From assembly GCA_037176705.1 (NCBI GenBank), contig CM073889.1, positions 55,731,596 through 55,795,595 on the forward strand: a stretch of DNA of 64,000 nucleotides, in the 5' to 3' direction. Source of the stretch: Molossus alvarezi. Taxonomy: Eukaryota; Chordata; Mammalia; Chiroptera; Molossidae. Position 1 is the first letter of the stretch, and each line of letters starts with the position of its first letter. Shown here one piece after another: positions 56,999-64,000 of this stretch. The position numbers and the translations under genes were made by a program. The notes under the pieces were generated by a model that searched no databases, was not told the origin of the DNA, and saw only the letters and a program-made list of their open reading frames with translations.

Positions 56999-57013
56999 GC
57001 ACCTGACATTTTT

Positions 57014-57529
57014 TTAATGTTCATATATTACTGGTCTGAATTCACTTTTCCCCTCTAAATTCCTCCTCCTAGAGCAAACTTTCAGGAAGATGCAGGTCTT
57101 CCTTTATACATTTCAAATGCCAGGTCCCAGTGAAGCCAGCAAACTCTATTCCTGGCAATCTTCAGGAGCAGAAGAGAGAGAATGTCTTCCTGCCTGGGTC
57201 TGGGGGGACCCTCTTGAAAGGAGGACTGTCTGCTCACCAGGCATACTGCTAAGGCACACCAGCAGGGACCACTGATGTCTTTCCATCCCAGCACCTCCTG
57301 TGAGCACTGGTCCAGCCAATCTACAGGAGTCCTGGCTTCATGCTAACTGTGTCCTCTGGATCCCAAGGCCAAGAGCACAGCCACAGACAGGGAGCATTCT
57401 TCTTACCAGTAGCAGAACAAGCACTCTAATAATAGACCAAGTGGAAGAAGCAGCTACCTATGCATGTAAGCTTTCCTAAATTCTCTGAGTACTGCTACAA
57501 CTAAAAGTACCTGCCATTTACAAAGCCAA
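57014..57529. other. unassigned stretch
   Basis: No recognised gene or repeat. Confidence 0.45.
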
Positions 57530-57720
57530 GACTAGGAAGAAAGGCATTTTATACATATCCCATTTAATATTCCTTTCAACAACCCCAGAGAGAAAGTATT
57601 TCCATCATCATTTTAAAAAGCTAACTAAGGGTCAGGAAAGTGAGGTCACTTTTCCAAGGTCAAAGAGCCAGGAAGTGACAGAGGTAGCATTCTAAAGCCG
57701 CACTTTCTAACTTTGAAGCT
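57530..57720 (-). repeat. MIR SINE
   Basis: 'catttaatattcctttcaac', 'ggtcaggaaagtgaggtca', 'ccaaggtcaaagagccagga', 'aagtgacagaggtagcattc' in plus order are the MIR reverse complement. Confidence 0.85.
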
Positions 57721-57949
57721 TTGTGATTCTGTGAGAGGTTTGAAAAGCCTGCAGCAAATATAGATGCCTATTACAAGTAGACATACACAGAATTAGAGAA
57801 GGAAGAAGAGGATGTCCTCAGAGAAACCTTCTCTACTCTGAGCTGGTCCCCTACACAACCACTACTCCCCTTTCCTAGGCCACCAGCACCTGCTGTCCAT
57901 TGCCTGCCTCTCTACATTCCCAGAGTCATTGCATAGGCCCTAAAGTAAT
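57721..57949. other. unassigned spacer
   Basis: No recognised gene or repeat. Confidence 0.45.
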
Positions 57950-59160
57950 TATCAACAAATTTCAGAAGACTAAACCATACAAAGTTTGTTCTCTAACTAC
58001 AGTAGAATGAAAGTGTCAACAACAAAAAGTTAACTAGAAAATTCTCAAATATTTAAAAATTAAGCAACACATTTATAAATAACTTATGTCAAATAAGAAA
58101 CAACAATAACATTTCTTAGTTTTAAGCAAATGATAATTTCAAAAATATAACATATCAATTAGATAAAGCTAAAGTAGTAATTAGAGGAAAATTTGTAGTT
58201 CCAAATTGTATATTAGAAAAAAAAACTGAGTTGACAATTAAGGATCTAAGCTTTCATTTCAAGAAGCTAAATAAAGAATAGCAGAGTAAACCCAAAGAAA
58301 TTAGATTTTTTTTAATAAAGAGGAGAAATCAGTGGAATAGAAACAATGAACAACAATGAAAATCAACAAAAGCAGTTAGTTATTTTAAAAGATTAATAAA
58401 ATTGATAAACACCTAGTAAAACTGATGAAAAAATAGAGAGAAAAAATACAAATTATCAATATCAGAAATAAAATGGATATCACTACAGATTCAAAATAAC
58501 ATTAAAAGGTATATTGTGATTTTATGACAATAGACAAAATGCAGTTAATCCCTTGTAGAAAAAATAACAGACACAAAAAGAAATAAAAATCTAAACAGTC
58601 ACATATATATGTAATTAAGTTGATAATTAAAAGCCTTCTCATAAAGAAAACTACAGGCCTTGATAGCTTCACTGGCGAATTATTCCAAACTTTTAAGCAA
58701 AATATAATAGCAGCTTTATATAAATTCTCCCAGAGAATGAAGAAAAGTAGAACCTTCTCAACTCTTTTTATGAGGCCCGAATACTAAAATATGACATGGA
58801 TATTGTAAGAAAGGACAATTATGGAGCAATGTATCTGATGAACATAGATACAAAAATGCTAAATAAAATGTCAGCATATCAAACCCAGCAATATACAGTA
58901 TAAAAAGGACAATATTCACCAAAGAGGATAAATTCTAGAAATGCAAGGTGAATATGACATTCAAATATCAATAAATGTAATTCATTACCTTAACAGAATA
59001 AAAGACAAAACCCATATGATAATCTCAACAAAAGCAGAAAAAGCATTTTAGCAAATTCAATGCTCATTTACAATAAAAAACAAAACAAAACAAAATAAAA
59101 ACCTTTCAGCAAAACTGGAATAGAAAGGAACTTCTTCAAACTGATAAAGAATATACTTGA
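57950..59160 (+). mobile_element. old L1M element (ORF2 region)
   Basis: Degenerate but collinear ORF2: 'agtagtaattagaggaaaat' (fingers region), 'aaactacaggccttgatagc' + 'ttcactggcgaatta' (equivalent to GLDSFTGEL), and 'gatgaacatagatacaaaaa' (MNIDTK). It is cut at 59,160 by the full-length L1-F, and any remainder lies beyond the window. Confidence 0.75.
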
Positions 59161-60026
59161 GTTCCAAAATGGCAGCTGAGTGAATGAAAACTACACAGAC
59201 TATCTCCCAGGGTCAAACCAGAATTACAACTAAAATAAAGACAAATCGTTGGAAAAAACAACAGAAAAGCAGCTGGAGAGGACCCATATAACCACAGTCA
59301 GAAATAGGACACTGAATTGAGCCTGGCAGGAATTATGGAGGTGCCTGAGGGCAGGCTAGGAGCCTACTGATAGCAGCTGTTTTAGCTGTGAGTAGCTCCC
59401 TTGGAGTTAAAATCCCAAGCTGGCTCCACAGCATTGAGGGCTGGGATAGAGCACTAAATTAGCTGCAGCCACTCACCCTGGGCTCCGGGAGAGGGAGGGA
59501 AGACAGGACTGGAACTGTGTGCACAGACTTGGGAGCTTGGAGAGCTGGGACAGCAGTAGGAGCTTTTCTTTGAGTCATTCCCTTATAGGACAGTAGCCAT
59601 TTTACTCAAAAAGCCCTTTCCCAGAGCCCCAGGGAGAAGCAACAGCCCCTCTCTCAGGAATTTAACACAACCTGGTCAGGTGAGAGAAATGCAAATTGAG
59701 GCTCATTAACAACCAGTAAGCATCTGCCCCACCCTCTAGAAATCCTCTCACCCTGAACCACTGAGGGATTTTTTAAATTCAGTTGATGGCTACAACCCAA
59801 GGCTCATCAAGTAACTAAGACTAATGGGGTCCAGGCAAACAGCTAGAGAGTAACTAAACAATTCTTGGGCTTGCAAATCTGCCCATGAAAGTAAGACTTG
59901 ACAGTGGTGTTTAATGTAGGTCCTCCCACACTCATCCAAACCCAGTAGAGGAAGCCACAACCAGTGGGAACACCAACACCCACAGGGAAAATTTGGCAGG
60001 CTCCAAAACCCACTGAGACAGCCAAA
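59161..60026 (+). promoter_or_regulatory. L1-F 5'UTR
   Basis: It starts GTTCCAAAATGGCAGCTGAG, with the CAAAATGGC core resembling a YY1 site at 59,165-59,175. Antisense GTGAGT lies at the complement of 59,471-59,476, but the antisense ORF0-like frame is destroyed by stops. Confidence 0.88.
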
Positions 60027-60874
60027 ATGATGAAACAAAGAAACAAATCCCAAATAAAAGAACAAGATAACTTGACACAAGATGAAATAAATGAAAGGGA
60101 ATTGAGCAAGATATCAGATGGACAGTTCAGAGTAACAATCATGAGGAAGCTCAACAGCATGAGGAAAGATACAGAAGCATTGAAAACCAAACAACTGAAA
60201 ATGAAGAATGACATAGCAGAAATAAAGAACACATTGGAGGAATAATAAGCAGAGTAGAGGAGGCAGAGGATCGGATCAGTGAATTAGAAGACGGGTAGAA
60301 AAAAATCACCCAATCAGAGAACCAAAAACAAAAAAACAATGACAAAACAGGACAGCCTAAGAGAACTGTGGGACAATATAAAACGTAACAACATCTGCAT
60401 CATAGGAATTCCTGAAGAAGAAAATGAGGAAGGAATAGAGAATATATTTGAAGAAATAGTGACAAAAAACTTCTTTAACATGGTGAAGAAAACAGGCATA
60501 CAAGTCCAAGAAGCACAGAGAACCCCAGTAAGAAGAATACAAACAGGACCACACAAAGACACATAATAATTAAAATGACAAAAATTAAAGACAAGAAGAG
60601 AATCCTAAAGGCAGCAAAAGGTAAGTAACAGGTTACCTACAAAGGAACCCCATAAGGCTATATGCTGATGCATCAACAAAAACACTACAGGCCAAAAGGG
60701 AATGGCATGAAGTAATCAAGCTCATGAAAACCTAGGATTTGAATCCAAAAGTACTATCATTCAAAACAAAAGGTGAAATACAGAGCTTCCCAGATTTAAA
60801 AAAAAAAAAAAAGGCTAAGTAAATATATTAGCACCAAACCAGCACTGCAAGGAATGTTAAAAGGACTGCTGTAA
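60027..60874 (+). pseudogene. L1-F ORF1 pseudogene
   Basis: ATG 60,027 opens MMKQRNKSQIKEQ. The frame stays open through most of the coiled coil to 60,245, then a stop and a frame change occur. 60,339-60,566 continues (RELWDNIKRNNICIIGIPEE). The RRM/CTD part has several lesions (PRxxIIIKMTK region, about 60,560-60,760). It ends at CTG TAA (60,872-60,874). It is an RNA-chaperone pseudogene. Confidence 0.92.
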
Positions 60875-60994
60875 TTACTAGAACAAATAGAAAGAAAAAT
60901 ATAACCACACTAAACAAAAATGGCAATAAATAGGTATATATCAATAATTTTAAAGGTAAATGAACAGAACACTCCATTCAAAAGACACAGAGTA

Positions 60995-61241
60995 ACCCTG
61001 GCCAGTTTGGCTCAGAGGACAGAGTGTCCGCCTGCAGAGCAAAGAGTCACGGGTTCAATTCCCACTAAGGGCACATACCTTGGTTGCAGTTTTTTCCCGG
61101 CCCCAGTTGGGGTCGTGTGGGGGGCAACCACTCAATGTATCTCTCTCACATTGATGTTTCTCTCTCGCTCTCCCTCCTCTCTCCCTCCCACTCTATCTGA
61201 AGATAAATGCAAAAATGTCCTCGAGTGAGAATTAAAAAATA
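60995..61241 (+). repeat. Ves SINE, long form, in L1-F ORF2 start
   Basis: Head CCCTGGCCAGTTTGGCTCAG, B box GGTTCAATTCC, pyrimidine tract, tail TGTCCTCGAGTGAGAATT plus A-rich. Target duplication AAAAGACACAGAGTA (60,980-60,994) and AAAAGGACAAAGAGTA (61,242-61,257). The ORF2 N-terminus reads straight into it, giving a chance fused frame up to 61,228. Confidence 0.95.
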
Positions 61242-63309
61242 AAAAGGACAAAGAGTAGCTAAGTGGATAAGAACGCAAGGCTCACATATATGTTGTTTAC
61301 AAGAGACTTACCTCACAACAAAAGACTCACATAGGCTGAAAGTGAAAAGATAGAAAAAAATCTTCCAAGCAAACAAAGATAAAAAGAGCTAGGGTAGCAA
61401 TACTCATATGTGATAAAATAGACTTCAAAATGAAGGCCATAACTAGAGACAAAGAAGGCCACTACATAATATTGAAAGGATCTATCCAACAGGAAGATAT
61501 AACCTTGGTAAACATATATGCACCCAAGAGAGGAGGACCAAAATATATTTAAAAACTTCTGGTGGACATCAAAGAAGAAATTGACAGCAATGCAATCACA
61601 GCAGGGGACTTCGACACCCCACTGACATTATTGGATAGATCCTCTAGACAAAAAATTAACAAGGATATAGAGATGCTAAATGATGTATTAATCAAATGGA
61701 TTTAATAGATATCTACAGAGAACTGCACGCCAAAACTGCAGAATTCACATTCTTCTCAAGTAAATATGGGATATTCACAAAGACAGACCACATGTTAGGA
61801 TACAAACTAAGTGTCTACAAGGTCAAGAAGACTGAAATCATATCAAGCATCTTCTCAGATCACAATGGCATGAAACTAGTAATCAATTACAGCAAAAACA
61901 CATGAAGGCTGAATAGCATGTTATTAAACAATGAATGGGTTACCAAGGAGATCAAGGAAAATATTAAAAACTTCCTGGAAATCAATGAAAATGAACACAC
62001 AGCAATACAAAATCTATGGGATGCAGCAAAAGCAGTCCTGAGAGGGAAGTTCATAATACTACAGGCCTACCTCAGGAAACAAGAAAAATTGCAAATTGAC
62101 TATCTAACCTTACAACTTAAGGAACTAGAAACCAAATGAAAAGATAAACCCAGAGCACATAGAAGGAAAGAAACAGTAAAGATCAGAGCACAAATAAATG
62201 ACATAGAGATTAAATAAACAATTCAAAAGATCAATGAAACAAACAGATGGTTCTTTGAAAAGATAAACAAGAGTGATGGACCCTTAGCTAGACTCACCAA
62301 GAAACAAAGAGAAAAGACCCAAATAAACAAAATCAGAAACAAAAAAGAAGTAACAATTGACACCACAGAAACACAAAGGATCATCAACAAATACTATGAA
62401 CAATTATTCGCCAACAAATTGGACAATCTAGGCAAAATAAACAAATTTCTAGATACACACAGACTCCCAAAACTGAACCAGGAGGAGATAGAAAACTTGA
62501 ACAGACCAATAACCAGTAAGGAAATTGAAGATGTAATCAAGACTTTCTCAGCAAACAAAAGCCCAGACCCAGACAACTTCATGGAGAAGTCTTACCGAAC
62601 ATTCAAAGAAGAACTAACACCCCTTCTCCTCAAACTATTCCAAAAAATTCAAGAACAAGGAACACTTCCAAACTTATTTTATGAGGCCAGCATAATTCTA
62701 ATTCCCAGAAAAAGACACTACAAAGAAAGAAAACTATAGGCCAAATATCTCTGATGAACATAGATGCCAAAATCCTTAACCAAATACTAGCAAATGGGAT
62801 CTAGCAAAACATTAAAAAAATCATTCACCATAACCAAGTGGGATTCATCTCAGGGATGCAAGGCTGGTACATTATTCACAAATCAAGAAATGTGATACAC
62901 CACATAAACAAAATGAAATAAAAATCATATGATCCTATCAATAGATGCTGAAAAAGCAATGCTGTAATCCAGCAACCATTTCTGATAAAAACGCTCAGCA
63001 ATCTGGGAATAGAGGGATCATATCTCAACATAATAAAGGCCATATAAGAAAAACCTATAGCCAACATCATACCCCATGGGCAAAAACTAAAAGCATTTCC
63101 TTTAAGAACAGGAACAAGACAAGGATGCCCACTTTCATCATTCTTATTTAATATAGTACTCAAAGTCTTAGCCACAGCAATCATACATGAAGAAAAAATA
63201 AAAGGGATCCAAATTGGAAAGGAGGACATGAAACAATCATTATTTGCAGATGACATGATACTGTATATAGAAAACCCTTAAAGACTCCATCAAAAATCTA
63301 CGCGATTTA

Positions 63310-63533
63310 CCCCAGCCGGTGTGGCTCAGTGGTTGAGCACGGACCCATGCAAGAGGTCGCCACTGCAATTCCTGATCAGGCACATGTCCAGGTTGTGAGC
63401 CTGATCCTTAGTGGGGGGCATGCAGGAGGCAGCCAACTGATGTTGTCTCTCATCGTTGTTTCTATCTCTCCTTCTCCTGTCTTCTCTCTCTAAAATCTAT
63501 AAAGAAAAAAAAAAGTGAGTATTGCATTTTTTT
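63310..63533 (+). repeat. Ves SINE, short (type 2) form, in L1-F RT
   Basis: CCCCAGCCGGTGTGGCTCAG head, a shortened A-to-B-box interval, GTGGGGGGCATGCAGG, a pyrimidine tract, AATCTATAAAG and a tail that includes GTGAGTATTGC. Target duplication AAAATCTACGCGATTTA (63,293-63,309) and AAAATCTACTAGATTTA (63,534-63,550). Confidence 0.95.
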
Positions 63534-64000
63534 AAAATCTACTAGATTTAATAAACAAATTTAGCAAAGTAGCAGGATACAAAATTAGCAAAATGTGACT
63601 CGTGAATCAAGAAATTGACGGCATTCTTATACACCAATAATGAATTAACAGAAAGAGAAACTAAAAAAAAAAAAAAAATCCCATTTACCATTGCAGTAAA
63701 AAAATTAAAATACCTAGGCATAAACTTAACCAATGAAGTAAAGGTCCTATTCACAGAAAACTACAGGACAATGACATAAATAATATTGGAAGATATAAAA
63801 AAGTGGAAGCATATACCTTGTTCATGGATTGGAAAAATTAACATCATTAAAATGTCCATACTACCCAAAGCAATCTATAAAGTCAATGCAATCCCCATCA
63901 AAATACCAATGACATATTTCACAGAACTAGAACAAATACTCCAAAAGTTTATATGGAACCAAAATAGACCCCAAATAGCCACAGCAATCTTGAAAAAGTA

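Larger units (their letters stand above)
59161..64000 (+). mobile_element. full-length-5' L1 (L1-F), runs off the window
   Basis: 5'UTR 59,161-60,026, ORF1 60,027-60,874, ORF2 from 60,920 past the window end. It carries two Ves SINEs (60,995-61,241 and 63,310-63,533), each with target duplications, so it is older than both. Its ORF1 hotspot word ('aaaacaggacag', about 60,345-60,356) is uninterrupted. Confidence 0.93.
60920..64000 (+). pseudogene. L1-F ORF2 pseudogene, split by two SINEs
   Basis: ATG 60,920 begins ORF2. After about 25 codons a SINE interrupts it (60,995). Endonuclease block 61,696-61,905 (SDHNGMKLVI). Fingers block 61,918-62,139 ([15 protein letters not shown]). Reverse-transcriptase block 62,419-62,739 ([20 protein letters not shown]). 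FADD at 63,243-63,254. A second SINE enters 55 bp after FADD (63,310). Sequence continues to the window end within the C-terminal third. Numerous stops. Confidence 0.94.

Overview
The window is nuclear DNA of a mammal, almost certainly a bat of the Yangochiroptera. The main sign is eleven copies of tRNA-derived Ves-type SINEs (5' heads such as CCCTGGCCGGTTTGGCTC and CCCAGCCGGTGTGGCTCAG). They sit among ancient MIR, L2 and L1M relics and several much younger full-length L1 elements. I find no host protein-coding gene, no functional RNA gene, and no prokaryotic or viral gene system. Nearly all open frames are L1 ORF1/ORF2 pieces, antisense frames inside L1 5'UTRs, or chance. The family of bat cannot be fixed from the sequence.

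Layout. 1-15,800 is ordinary intergenic or intronic DNA: MIR copies, a solo-LTR-like element (about 345-1,020), a hAT-like DNA transposon relic, three Ves SINEs, old L1 3' ends and one reverse-strand truncated L1 (9,296-10,127). 15,810-42,920 is a stratified nest. Its floor is one old plus-strand L1M copy, visible in four collinear pieces (15,810-19,230; 20,463-20,784; about 33,620-33,794; 42,554-42,920). Into it went an L1/HAL1 3' end followed by about 1 kb of foreign sequence (19,231-20,462, a candidate 3' transduction), an L1 complex with three tandem copies of the 5'UTR plus ORF1 start (20,785-33,620), and a full-length L1 with an extra 5' module (33,795-42,553). That last L1 itself carries a HAL1 (an ORF1-only half-L1, 35,722-37,921). 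42,955-50,015 is ordinary DNA with two Ves SINEs, a MaLR-like LTR, a MIR and microsatellites. 50,031-56,027 is a full-length reverse-strand L1 with a 5'UTR minisatellite. 56,028-59,160 has an L2, two back-to-back SINEs, a MIR and an old L1M. 59,161 to the window end is a full-length plus-strand L1 carrying two SINE insertions.

How the parts relate. L1 supplies the endonuclease and reverse transcriptase that also mobilise SINEs and HAL1, and the target-site duplications seen here fit that machinery. All ORF2 copies are broken by stops, frameshifts or insertions, so no autonomous element is visible, although FADD reverse-transcriptase boxes and endonuclease motifs persist.

The most interesting signals are: (1) insertion of an L1 and, separately, a HAL1 at the same nucleotide of L1 ORF1; (2) a three-fold 1.17 kb promoter-ORF1 tandem array; (3) an antisense reading frame in the L1 5'UTR that stops on a GTGAGT splice donor, recalling primate L1 ORF0; (4) a 772 bp extra 5'UTR module bounded by target-site duplications; (5) a probable 3' transduction carrying an exon-like segment.
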